64,000 nt of DNA from NCBI GenBank assembly GCA_963786675.1, contig CAWAZY010000001.1:310001-374000 (forward strand). Direction: 5' to 3'. Every line of letters starts with the position of its first letter. The first letter of the stretch is position 1. Shown one piece after another: positions 53,718 to 62,910 of the stretch. Source of the stretch: JAGVSR01 sp963786675 (GTDB lineage: Bacteria > Pseudomonadota > Alphaproteobacteria > Rhizobiales > Hyphomicrobiaceae). The notes beneath the pieces are model-generated. The model was not told the DNA's origin. It saw only the letters and a program-made list of their open reading frames with translations, and did no database searches. Position numbers and translations under genes: made by a program.

Positions 53718-55883
53718 GTGCTTCAGCGGCTACCGTTGTATGTGATCCTCATGGCGGCGGTACTGGCAGGCGCCGTGTTTCTGCGCGCGCTGGATCCCGC
53801 GCCCGTTGCCCGGGCCAGGCTGGCGGTATTCGACAGCCTGCTCACGGGTGCGCCACGGATCGCCGATCCCGCCTTTCCTGTCCGCATTGTCGATATCGAC
53901 GAGGCTTCACTGGCAGCCCTCGGACAATGGCCCTGGCCACGCACCAGGCTCGCCGAACTGATCGACCGGCTGACAGCGGCCGGCGCAAAGACCATTTCCA
54001 TCGACCTCATCCTCGCCGAACCCGACAGGTGGTCGGCGTCGAAGATGGCTGAGGAACTGGCGCGCTTCGATGAACTCAAGCCGCTGGCAAGTGCGGCCGC
54101 TTCGCTTCCCTCGAATGACAACATCCTGGCGGCTGCCCTGAAGAAGGGGCCCGCCATCCTTGGCTTCTCTGCCGAACAGGGACCTGCCCGCAACCTTGTG
54201 CCGCCGCGCGCGCCCTATGCCATTGCCGGCGATGACCCGAAACTCTTTGTCCCGACTTTTCCCGGCGGCGTCGGCAGCGTGCCCGTTCTGTCGGAAGCGG
54301 CGACAGGAATTGGCGCCGTCAACTGGATACCCGAGCGGGATCAAGTCGTGCGCCGCGTTCCTCTGCTCATCTCCGCAGGCGACGCACTCTATCCGTCACT
54401 GTCGCTGGAAACGCTGCGGGTGGCGGAGAACGACAAAGCAACCATCCTCATCCGCTCGTCGGGGGCGAGCGGTATCTTGTCGTTCGGCCAGCAAACCGGG
54501 CTCGACAGCATTCGCATCGGCGAGACACTCCTACCCTCCGACGCCCAAGGCGAACTTTGGCTCAAATTCGCAAGCCCGGACCCAAGGCGCTATATTCCAG
54601 CCCACCGGCTGCTGTCCGGCGACGTGGACGCCGGCGACATTGCCGGACGCCACATCTTCATCGGCGCGAGCGCCACCGGCCTGATGGATCTGCGCACGAC
54701 GCCCTTGGCCGCATCGGTGCCGGGCGTCGAGATCCACGCCCAGGCCCTGGAACAAATGCTGGCTGGCGATCATCTGATGCGACCGGCATGGGCGACGGGC
54801 GCCGAGATTGTCTTTTTGGTGCTGGCGGGCGGACTGGCTGCCTTTCTCATTCGCCGGTCGGGTGCCCTGGCGGCCGCAATCTCGAGCCTCGCGGCCATTG
54901 TTGGCGTTCTGATCTTTTCCAAGGCTGCCTACGCCGGTGCGGGGTTCCTGATCGATCCGGTCTATCCGTCGATGGCGCTCCTTGCCGTCTATCTGACCGG
55001 ATCCCTGTCGAATTACATCCGCGCTGAAACCGATCGGGCGCGCATCCGCTCCGCGTTCGGGCACTACGTCTCGCCGGCGATTGTGGAAGAACTGGCCGGC
55101 AGTCAGGACAAGCTGAAGCTCGGCGGCGAGACCCGCGACGTGACGCTGTTGTTTGCCGACGTACGCGGCTTCTCACGCCTTTCGGAAGGCATGGACGCTG
55201 AAGCGCTGGTACGGTTCGTCAACACACTCTTCACGCCGCTTGCCGACACCATTCTTGACCGGCGGGGCACGATCGACAAATTCATGGGTGATGCGGTGAT
55301 GGCGTTCTGGAATGCGCCTCTGCCCGATCCCGATCATGCGGCGGCCGCGTGCCGTGCAGCGCTCGCCATGCAGGCCGACATTGCGCACATGAACCGCGAG
55401 CGCGACAGCGCGGCACCGCCCATCCGCCTCGGCATCGGCCTCAACACCGGGTCATGCGTCGTCGGCAACGTCGGCTCGCCCCAGCGCTTCGACTACTCGG
55501 TGCTTGGAGATGTCGTGAACACGGCATCGCGGATTGAGGAAATCACCAAGACTTATGGCGTCCCGATCATCGCGGGCGAGAAAACAGCGGCGGCGGCGTC
55601 AGAGCTGGCGTTTGTTGAAATCGGTGCGGCGCCTCTGCGCGGCAAGGACCGGCCAGAGAAGCTCTACGCGCTCATCGGCGATGAAGATGTCGCCAAACAC
55701 CCGCAGATGGCGGAACTCCGCGCCGCCCTCAAGCAGCTGACAACCGCCATTGCAGCTGGGCGGGCCGAGGACGCGCGTGCACATCTGGCGACGTGCACCG
55801 AACTCGAAATTCCTGGTACGCGCGATGTTTTGGACGCCGTCGCCCAGAAGCTCGCGGCCGAAGGCCGCGCCATCAAGACCTGA
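53718..55883 (+). CDS. CHASE2-domain adenylate/guanylate cyclase
   Basis: The GTG at 53718 gives 721 residues. An N-terminal TM helix and a large periplasmic CHASE2 sensor (about 40-345, with DEASLAALGQWPWPRTRLAE and IFIGASATGLMDLRTTPLA) precede two or three TM helices (about 355-435). The class III cyclase domain (about 460-650) has the metal Asp in VTLLFADVRGFSRLSEGM, the second Asp and Lys in IDKFMGDAVMAFWNAPLP, and NTGSCVVGNVGSPQRFDYSV. Active-site residues look intact, so it should make cAMP or cGMP in response to a periplasmic cue. It is convergent with the FecR-domain gene. Confidence 0.92.
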   Translation: MLQRLPLYVILMAAVLAGAVFLRALDPAPVARARLAVFDSLLTGAPRIADPAFPVRIVDIDEASLAALGQWPWPRTRLAELIDRLTAAGAKTISIDLILAEPDRWSASKMAEELARFDELKPLASAAASLPSNDNILAAALKKGPAILGFSAEQGPARNLVPPRAPYAIAGDDPKLFVPTFPGGVGSVPVLSEAATGIGAVNWIPERDQVVRRVPLLISAGDALYPSLSLETLRVAENDKATILIRSSGASGILSFGQQTGLDSIRIGETLLPSDAQGELWLKFASPDPRRYIPAHRLLSGDVDAGDIAGRHIFIGASATGLMDLRTTPLAASVPGVEIHAQALEQMLAGDHLMRPAWATGAEIVFLVLAGGLAAFLIRRSGALAAAISSLAAIVGVLIFSKAAYAGAGFLIDPVYPSMALLAVYLTGSLSNYIRAETDRARIRSAFGHYVSPAIVEELAGSQDKLKLGGETRDVTLLFADVRGFSRLSEGMDAEALVRFVNTLFTPLADTILDRRGTIDKFMGDAVMAFWNAPLPDPDHAAAACRAALAMQADIAHMNRERDSAAPPIRLGIGLNTGSCVVGNVGSPQRFDYSVLGDVVNTASRIEEITKTYGVPIIAGEKTAAAASELAFVEIGAAPLRGKDRPEKLYALIGDEDVAKHPQMAELRAALKQLTTAIAAGRAEDARAHLATCTELEIPGTRDVLDAVAQKLAAEGRAIKT

Positions 55884-55892
55884 CGCACCTTG

Positions 55893-56939
55893 TCAGCACG
55901 TCAGGGTCTGAGCGGCATCAGCGATAGTCGCCGTGGCCACCGCCACCGCGGCCCGGGGGCTTGCCCGGCTTGTGCTTCTTACCGCCACCCTGCCGATCGC
56001 CTTGCCGATACCAATGCCGATGCCGATGCCGATCGCGGCACCAATAGCGCCCTTTACGGCCTCGTCATTGCTTGCCTTCCGTGTCGGCTTTGGCTTGCCA
56101 ACTTTGGGCGGCGGCGAGGTCTTCACCACCTTCTTCTTCGGCGGCTTGGGTTCGGTGGTCTTCGCGGCCTTTTTCTTTGGTGGCGTCTTTTCGGTTTTCT
56201 TCGCGCGCTTGGTCTTGCGGGCCGGCTTGTCCTGCTTCTCTGCCTTGGTCAGATCCTCGCGCGAGAACAGCGGCGACGGATCGATGGTCGGCGGCGCGAC
56301 GACGAAGGGGAACGCGATGTCGAAGGGCAGCGCACCATCGTCGTCCAGGCTCGCCCAGCGCAGCGGTTCACTCACGTCTCCATCTTCGTCAACTCGGATG
56401 AGTTTGCCCGGTTCGTCATGGTCACGGCAGTCGCCACGCTCGTTGCACACCGTAACCGCGCCTTCATGCAGAAGCACGTATGAAGTTTCGTCGGGGAGCA
56501 CATAAGCGTCAAAAATCGTACCACGCACGGTGATGGACGCACGCGGCACTTTCACGACGTAGCTCGGCTTGGCGGCGATGCCGGTGATGAATCGGAACGC
56601 GCCTTCCACCAGATTGATGCCGATCGCGCCGGATGACTTGTTGGGATCGTAGACGAACTTGTCGAGCAGCATGCGCGCGCCGGCGCCGAGCGCCAGCTTG
56701 GTGTCGTCATTGAGCCTCAATTCGGTCGAGGCGTCCTTGCTGACGTCAATCAACTCGTTCTGGCGCACGTTATCGCCGGTCTGAAGCGTGCGCGTGTCGC
56801 GATCGAACTCCGCGGTCACGACATTGATGACGGATAGGGTGGCGCCAATCGGCTCGCCAGGGGCGGCCCAGGCCGAAGGAATGACTGCGGCCGCCGACAA
56901 GGTGGCCATGAGCATACCGGCAGCGTGACGGTGAAACAT
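55893..56939 (-). CDS. FecR-domain periplasmic protein
   Basis: The 348-residue product has a signal peptide (MFHRHAAGMLMATLSAAAVI, cut near AWAAPG). The FecR domain spans about 35-165 with LQTGDNVRQNELIDVSKDAS, LRLNDDTKLALGAGARMLLD, VVKVPRASITVRGTIFDAYV and LLHEGAVTVC. A Lys/Pro-rich linker (PPKKKAAKTTEPKPPKKKVV) and a Gly/Ile stretch (AIGIGIGIGIG) follow. Near 55985 the frame may be broken: the alternative frame ends GKPPGRGGGGHGDYR at 55918, a more natural tail. FecR-domain proteins often accompany CHASE2 cyclases; here they are convergent. Confidence 0.85.
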   Translation of the reverse strand: MFHRHAAGMLMATLSAAAVIPSAWAAPGEPIGATLSVINVVTAEFDRDTRTLQTGDNVRQNELIDVSKDASTELRLNDDTKLALGAGARMLLDKFVYDPNKSSGAIGINLVEGAFRFITGIAAKPSYVVKVPRASITVRGTIFDAYVLPDETSYVLLHEGAVTVCNERGDCRDHDEPGKLIRVDEDGDVSEPLRWASLDDDGALPFDIAFPFVVAPPTIDPSPLFSREDLTKAEKQDKPARKTKRAKKTEKTPPKKKAAKTTEPKPPKKKVVKTSPPPKVGKPKPTRKASNDEAVKGAIGAAIGIGIGIGIGKAIGRVAVRSTSRASPRAAVAVATATIADAAQTLTC

Positions 56940-57112
56940 GGCTGTTTCCTCTAAATCAGGAATTGCAGTCCGGGTGTCCCAAGGTGCTGCAATTCTTTGG
57001 AATTGGAAAATTCCTGAATAATCTGGATCAGCCTAGCAGAATGACCGTTACCAGCCAATGCACGGACGGCCCGCCGAATGGGCCTTAGCTTAATTTTTTG
57101 AACCTGCCAGAA

Positions 57113-57130
57113 CTGTTCCCTAGGGAACAG
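57113..57130. repeat. Perfect 18-base palindrome beyond the CDF stop
   Basis: CTGTTCCCTAGGGAACAG has no loop and no T run on the minus strand immediately after it. It sits four bases past the CDF stop and upstream of fecR. It could be a protein-binding site rather than a terminator. Confidence 0.45.
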
Positions 57131-57134
57131 CACC

Positions 57135-58064
57135 CTATTGCGCCACTGGCACGGCGCCTTTTGACTTGGCTTTGTGATCCGGCTCGACGTGAATAACCAC
57201 TTCAGCGCCCGCAATTTTCGTGCGCACGGCCTCTTCGATGCGGTCACAAATATCGTGCGCATCGCGAACGGACATGTCACCCGGCACGACCAAATGGAAT
57301 TCGATGAAAATCACCCGCCCGGCAGCGCGCGTGCGGATGTCATGCGCCTGAATGGCGCCGGCCCCGCTGACCTGAATGGCGTCCTTGATCTGGGCCTGGA
57401 TCTCGGGGCTTGCCGCCTCATCGAGGAGCGAGCTGATCGAACTCGTGGTGATGTGGTATCCGGCCCAAAGGATATTGAGCCCAACCAGCGCCGCCAGCAG
57501 CGGGTCGATAACGGCAATACCCGTCCACAGGGCAAGCAGAAGCCCAGCCAGCACGCCGATCGAGGTCAGCACGTCGGTGAGGATATGCCAGCCGCCGGCA
57601 CTCAATGCGGGGGATTTCCAGGCCCGCCCGCGCGAAATCAGAAACGCCGCCCAACCTGCGTTAATGGCGCCGGCAAACGCGTTGATGGCAAGACCCTGCG
57701 CCGGTTCGGTCAGCACGCGTGGCGTCACCCAGGCGTCATAGGCCTCCTGAAAGATCATGAAAGCGGCCAGGACAATCAGCGCGCCTTCCAGGACCGCGGA
57801 GAAGAATTCCGCCTTGTGGTGACCGAAGGGATGGTTGCGATCGGGCGGCATGGCGCTGACCCGGATTGCAACCAGTGCCACCACGGCCGTCACCACGTTG
57901 ACGATGCTTTCCAAGGCATCCGAATAGAGCGCCGCGCTGCCCGTTTTCAGATAGGCGATGTACTTCAGCCCCATCACCAGGAGCGCAATGACGATGGTCG
58001 CCACCGCCGTGCGGCTGGTATCGCCGTTCATGTGCGCATGATCGTGGTGGGGTGTCGTGCTCAT
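57135..58064 (-). CDS. Cation diffusion facilitator metal exporter
   Basis: The 309-residue inner-membrane transporter begins MSTTPHHDHAHMNGDTSRTA, with a His-rich N-terminus. Six TM helices are visible, with metal-site segments SAALYSDALESIVNVVTA and GGWHILTDVLTSIGVLAG, and the loop DRNHPFGHHKAEFFSA. The cytosolic ferredoxin-like domain (about 205-295) contains HDIRTRAAGRVIFIEFHLVV. It probably exports Zn or Fe/Mn by proton exchange; metal specificity cannot be fixed. Confidence 0.92.
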   Translation of the reverse strand: MSTTPHHDHAHMNGDTSRTAVATIVIALLVMGLKYIAYLKTGSAALYSDALESIVNVVTAVVALVAIRVSAMPPDRNHPFGHHKAEFFSAVLEGALIVLAAFMIFQEAYDAWVTPRVLTEPAQGLAINAFAGAINAGWAAFLISRGRAWKSPALSAGGWHILTDVLTSIGVLAGLLLALWTGIAVIDPLLAALVGLNILWAGYHITTSSISSLLDEAASPEIQAQIKDAIQVSGAGAIQAHDIRTRAAGRVIFIEFHLVVPGDMSVRDAHDICDRIEEAVRTKIAGAEVVIHVEPDHKAKSKGAVPVAQ

Positions 58065-58288
58065 GAGCTATCTGCGTCGTCCTGTTTGCGTTCCGTGGAT
58101 ACCCGGCGGGACGCTGGCGCATCTTGTGACCGCGTTGTTTCACGGCTGGCAGCCCAAGCCAACCCGTTTCGCCTCTACCGAAATTGTGGCTGCGGTTCGG
58201 TGTTTTCCACACCCGTTCACCCGCGCCAACTCGCCGCGACGGCGCGAATCTGTTGCTTGGAATGAATTTTAGTCAGGGGGGCTGAGAT

Positions 58289-59107
58289 ATGGCCAACTTC
58301 ACGACCCATATTGCCGTTGGAACCGTGGTTTCGGGAGCGCTGGCAACTCTGACGCTGGCCGCCGATGTTGTGGCACCCGAAAATCTCATCGCCGTCACCA
58401 TGGCTGGCGTGCTGGGCTCGGTCCTGCCCGACATCGACTTGAAGGACTCGCGCGCCAGCCGCGCCATGTTCTCCGGACTTGGGATCTTTTTCTCGTTTGC
58501 CGTCCTGTTCTCTTTCGCGATGAAATTCTCAATTGCCGAGCTGTGGATCTTGTGGCTCGGAACCTTGGTTCTCGTGCGCTACGGCCTGCATGCCGCGTTT
58601 CATAACCTCTCGGTTCATCGCGGCATCTGGCACTCACTTCTGGCTGGCGTCTTTTCGGCTGGCGCGACAGCTGTGCTCTTCTATTATGTGCTTGGCCGGC
58701 ACGAGGGCGTAGCTTGGCTGGCTGGCGGTTTCCTTTTGGTCGGCTACATTGTGCATCTCGTGCTCGACGAGATCTATTCCGTCGACGTGATGGATACGCG
58801 CGTGAAAGCGTCGTTTGGCACCGCCTTGAAGCTCTTCGACCGCCGCTATCCGTACGCGTCGCTAGGCATGCTGACCGCGACCATCGCCGTGATGAGCATA
58901 ACGCCGCCGACCAAGACCTTCACCGATGGTCTGCGCTCGCGCGACATGTGGGCCGGTCTCAATCAGCGGCTGCTGCCGCAGGACAAGTGGTTTGGGTTCC
59001 TCGACCGCAACAGCGGGCTGGCCAAGGTCGGAACCACGGCGGACGGCGATGTCACCACCGGATCCATTGACAAGGCCCCGGCTGGCGAGACCAAGACCGC
59101 GCCCTGA
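58289..59107 (+). CDS. DUF457/YdjM-type membrane metal-dependent hydrolase
   Basis: The 272-residue product begins MANFTTHIAVGTVVSGALAT, with the first His motif, then GSVLPDIDLKDSRASRAMF (metal Asp pair), LSVHRGIWHSLLAGVFSAGA (HRGxxHS), and VGYIVHLVLDEIYSVDVMDT (HxxxDE). Four or five TM helices lie between. Family members are predicted membrane-embedded metal-dependent hydrolases of unknown substrate; E. coli YdjM is LexA-regulated. It belongs to the same broad family as the IS-interrupted gene at 21783. Confidence 0.85.
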   Translation: MANFTTHIAVGTVVSGALATLTLAADVVAPENLIAVTMAGVLGSVLPDIDLKDSRASRAMFSGLGIFFSFAVLFSFAMKFSIAELWILWLGTLVLVRYGLHAAFHNLSVHRGIWHSLLAGVFSAGATAVLFYYVLGRHEGVAWLAGGFLLVGYIVHLVLDEIYSVDVMDTRVKASFGTALKLFDRRYPYASLGMLTATIAVMSITPPTKTFTDGLRSRDMWAGLNQRLLPQDKWFGFLDRNSGLAKVGTTADGDVTTGSIDKAPAGETKTAP

Positions 59108-59249
59108 CCCTCAGGAATGATCCAGGCCTTCGTCTCAAGGTGAGTGCGTTATTGTTGGTTCCGCACCTCGGCGGAACCGGCTATGAATGGCTCCCGAGAC
59201 ACGCGGAGACGACAAACCGCGGTCCACTAGGACTAGGGGAGGATCACGC

Positions 59250-59498
59250 ATGACACCGACAATTGCCGGCGTACTGGCGCTTGCGCTTGGATTGCTGCTC
59301 ATTGGACTTCTGTTCCTGCGCGGCAACCGGGCCGTATTCCTGTTCTATGTCGTCGCCTCAGCCGTCGGCATCGGCTACCTGGTTACGACCGGCGCCATCG
59401 ATGAGATCGGCACTAAGGTTCTGGAACTGATCGGTCAGGTAACGGCCGAAAAGGATGCTGGCCCCGCGCCGGCCGCCGCTCCCGCCCCCGCGCAATAG
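59250..59498 (+). CDS. Small membrane protein
   Basis: GGGGAGGA precedes the ATG at 59250 (MTPTIAGVLALALGLLLIGL), which decides this start over the extension to 59187. The 82 residues contain two TM helices and a short amphipathic segment (IDEIGTKVLELIGQVTAEKD) with an Ala/Pro tail. No family is recognised. It is upstream of glyS in the same direction. Confidence 0.7.
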   Translation: MTPTIAGVLALALGLLLIGLLFLRGNRAVFLFYVVASAVGIGYLVTTGAIDEIGTKVLELIGQVTAEKDAGPAPAAAPAPAQ

Positions 59499-59690
59499 CG
59501 CAAAATCCGGCACTTCCCCGACGGCATCGCTTGCCGCGTCCCGGGCAGTCGCCTAAGACACGAGATAACCCGCACGGGCTGACGCCTGGGCGGGTTGGCG
59601 TGCGTTTGCGGCGGGCCATCGTCATGCCGGGCGCACGACCATCGAGCTATCCCAGAGCCCCTTTCCTGACACCCAGAGAATACCGCCCCC

Positions 59691-61915
59691 ATGTCCGAAC
59701 TTCTGATCGAGCTTTTCTCCGAAGAGATTCCCGCGCGGATGCAGGTCCGCGCTGGCGAGGATCTGAAGCGGCTCGTGGGCGAAAGCTTGAAGGCTGCAGG
59801 ATTGGAGTACGGCGAGGCCCGCGCTTTTTCCACGCCGCGCCGCCTCACGCTCGTAATCGAGGGGCTGCCCGCGAAGTCCCCTGCCATCTCGGAAGAACGC
59901 AAGGGCCCGCGCGTCGGCGCGCCTGAACAGGCTGTGCAGGGGTTCCTGAAGGCCGCCGGTCTGTCGGCCTTGTCCGAGGCCGACGTCGTCAAGGACGAGA
60001 AAAAAGGCGACTACTACGTTGCGCGCATCGACAAGCCCGGCCGCAAGGCCGCTGAGATCGTCGCCGAGGCCTTGCCCGCCGTTCTCGCCAAGTTTCCCTG
60101 GCCGAAGTCCATGCGGTGGGGCACAGGTACCTTCCAGTGGGTGCGCCCGCTGCATTCCATCATCTGCCTGCTCGACGGCAAGGTCGTGCCCTTCGAAGTG
60201 GCAGGTATCGCCAGCGGCAATGCCACGCGCGGGCACCGCTTCCACGGCAACACCTCGTTCAAGGTGAAGTCGTTCGACGATTACGTGACCCAGCTCACGG
60301 CGCATAAGGTGATGCTCGATCCGGCGGCCCGCGCCGCGACGATCAGCGAAGCGGCGCACGCCGCGGCCAAGGCCGCCAAGCTGCACCTCGTGGAGGACGA
60401 GGCGCTCGTTGCCGAGAACGCGGGCCTCACCGAATGGCCGGTCGTGCTGATGGGCTCGTTCGACAAGGACTTCCTCGAAGTGCCGGGCGAAGTGCTGACC
60501 ACGTCCATGAAGCAGCACCAGAAGTGCTTCTCGCTGCGCGATCCCAAGACTAAGAAGCTGGCCAACAAATTCATCCTCGTGTCGAACCTGACTGCGACGG
60601 ACGGCGGCGCGGAGATCATCGCGGGCAACGAGAAGGTCATCCGCGCGCGCCTGTCGGATGCGAAATTTTTCTGGGATCAGGACCTGAAAAAGCCACTCGA
60701 CGAAATGGCGATCGAGCTGGCCGGCATCACGTTTCACGAGAAACTGGGCTCGCAGAAGGATCGCGTGGAGCGCATCGCGGAACTGGCGGCGCAGATCGCG
60801 GGTGCGGTCGATGCGGTGCCCGAAGACGCGCGGCGCGCCGCGCAGCTCGCCAAGGCCGATCTCGTCTCAGGGATGGTCGGCGAGTTCCCCGAGCTTCAGG
60901 GCCTGATGGGGCGCTATTACGCCGAGAAGGCCGGAACCAAGGCCGAGATCGCGCGCGCCATCGAGCTGCACTACAAGCCCAAGGGCCCGACCGACGTGGT
61001 CCCGAAGGAAGAGGACAGCGACAGCACGGCGATTGCCGTGGCGCTGGCCGACAAGCTCGACACGCTCGTCGGCTTCTGGGCCATCGGCGAAAAGCCGACG
61101 GGCTCCGGCGATCCCTACCAGCTCCGCCGCGCAGCTCTCGGCGTCATTCGGATTGTGCTGGAGAATGATCTGCGGCTGCCATTGTGCAACCGACTTGCCA
61201 TCCAGTCGATACCGTTCCTCATGCTAGACTTGAAAAATGAGATTCAAGCGAACATCGCGGCAGCGGAGCATCTGGAAGCTGCTGGAATTGGCAGAGGTTT
61301 AGTAAAAATGGCCGCGACGCTCTTCTCGAGCGACCTACAAAGAGCGTTCGAGATTGAAAGGAACATACAGAAGAAGCTTTCTACACTGGCTGTAATCTCC
61401 TCGCCTTCTTCGCTGACCGGCTGAAGGTCCACCTGAAGGAAAAGGGCGCGCGGCACGACCTCATCGACGCCGTGTTCGCGCTGCCGGGCCAGGACGATCT
61501 CGCCCTCGTCGTCAAACGCGTCGACGCGCTAGGCGACTTCCTCACCACCGACGACGGCGCCAATCTTCTCGCCGGCGTCAAGCGCGCCGCGAACATCCTC
61601 GGCATCGAGGAAAAGAAGGACAAGACCAGCTACGCCGGCACCTACGACATGAAGCTCCTGAAAGAGGACGCGGAGTTGGCGCTCGCCGCCGCCATCGAGA
61701 GCGTCAAGCAGGACACGGTGGCCGCGATCAACGTGGAGAACTTCACCGGCGCCATGAACGCACTGGCGGAACTGCGGGCACCCGTGGACGCCTTTTTCGA
61801 AAAGGTCACGGTCAACGATCCCGATCCGGCGCTGCGGGCGAACCGCTTGAAGCTGCTATCGGAAATCCGCGCAGCCACGCAAACCGTCGCCGATTTCTCC
61901 AAGATCGCCGGGTAA
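59691..61915 (+). CDS. glyS: Glycyl-tRNA synthetase beta subunit, frame broken, with AT-richer insert
   Basis: GlyS forms the alpha2beta2 glycyl-tRNA synthetase with GlyQ. The ATG at 59691 (MSELLIELFSEEIPARMQVR) leads through GNATRGHRFHGN, EVLTTSMKQHQKCFSLRD, ARLSDAKFFWDQDLKKPL and LADKLDTLVGFWAIGEKPTG. Near 61395 the frame changes; the C-terminal part continues as NLLAFFADRLKVHLKEKGAR and KLLSEIRAATQTVADFSKIA, to 61915. Before the break, 61180-61390 encodes about 70 residues (LCNRLAIQSIPFLMLDLKNE onward) with visibly lower GC, in a region variable in the family. glyQ is not in the window; the alpha subunit usually lies upstream. Confidence 0.92.
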
Positions 61916-62116
61916 AAGTCGCGCCGTTCGCCCGGACAGGGCTCCGGCTGCAAGCAAACCGCTGGCCCGTCATCAGAAAAATTGTTGTCACGCGGAGTGA
62001 TCCCCCCGCGTCATCCCGACGTTACTTCAACCAGAAGCCAACCCAGCGGGCGCTGCGCTGGCTCTCACCCGTCACGTGAGGCCGATCCTCCGCGCAATCG
62101 ACGCCCGCCAGACGCG

Positions 62117-62518
62117 ATGGACATGATGGACGACGGCAAGACCTTGCATTTCGAACTTGATGGAGCCAGCGCCACCCCCAAGACGGGCGATACCGGGGCC
62201 GCGAGTGGCGCCCATGCGCCAGGGCCTGAGCGCAAGCGGCAGAAACCTGAGAAGCTGATGCGGCTCCTCTCGGACCGCAACCTGAAGCTTCTGAAAATGA
62301 TCCGTACGGATAAACCCAAGACGCTGGCCGAACTGTCCCGGCTGTCCGGCCGTCCAAAGGCCAGCCTGACGCGCACGCTGGCGCGGCTGTCGGATCTCGG
62401 CATCGTCGTGCTGGTGAAGTCCAAGGGCCGTGGAAAGATCCCGCAGGTGGCTTGCGACCGGGTCCGTCTCGACGTCAGCTTGCTGCCTGATGAGACACCG
62501 GACAGCCGCGAGTCCTGA
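62117..62518 (+). CDS. Winged-helix regulator, HVO_A0114/COG4190-like
   Basis: The ATG at 62117 (MDMMDDGKTLHFELDGASAT) gives 133 residues; the leader to 61982 is not plausible. After a disordered 40-residue start comes a winged helix: LKLLKMIRTDKPKTLAELSR, SGRPKASLTRTLARLSDLGI, then the wing VKSKGRGKIPQVACDRVRLD. Such proteins act as antitoxin-like repressors in some TA pairs, but no toxin partner is visible on either side. Confidence 0.7.
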   Translation: MDMMDDGKTLHFELDGASATPKTGDTGAASGAHAPGPERKRQKPEKLMRLLSDRNLKLLKMIRTDKPKTLAELSRLSGRPKASLTRTLARLSDLGIVVLVKSKGRGKIPQVACDRVRLDVSLLPDETPDSRES

Positions 62519-62910
62519 CGCCGGCATCGTCCAATAAATTCCCGCAGCCGGGGTGCGACTGCGCGCTCTTGAAGAGCCCACGTGGCGTCGCAGCTCACGA
62601 TGAACTGCGGCGCGTGACTGCGTTGATGAGGAGATTGGGAAGCTGGCCAGTCATAACTGATCCCGGCCCTCACCTAAGACCAATCGGTGCGCCCCGCACG
62701 ACCGGACCAGCCAGCTTCCAATGCCGGTCTGATAGCGCATGGCGCGGGCCTTGGCCTTCGCAAAAATGACACTTCACTATCGTCTCGGACCGCATTGACG
62801 GGTTTTATCTCGCGGGCTCAATCGCCTACATTGCGCGCTGCTGCGATCGCCGCAGGCTGTTGGTAATTCTGGTGCGATGTGTCGCCAATGCGCAGCACAA
62901 CCGAGGCGTG
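62519..62910. other. Intergenic stretch between convergent genes
   Basis: About 390 bases with no supported gene. A short frame at 62569-62769 has no domain. No T-tailed hairpin was identified with confidence. Confidence 0.35.
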
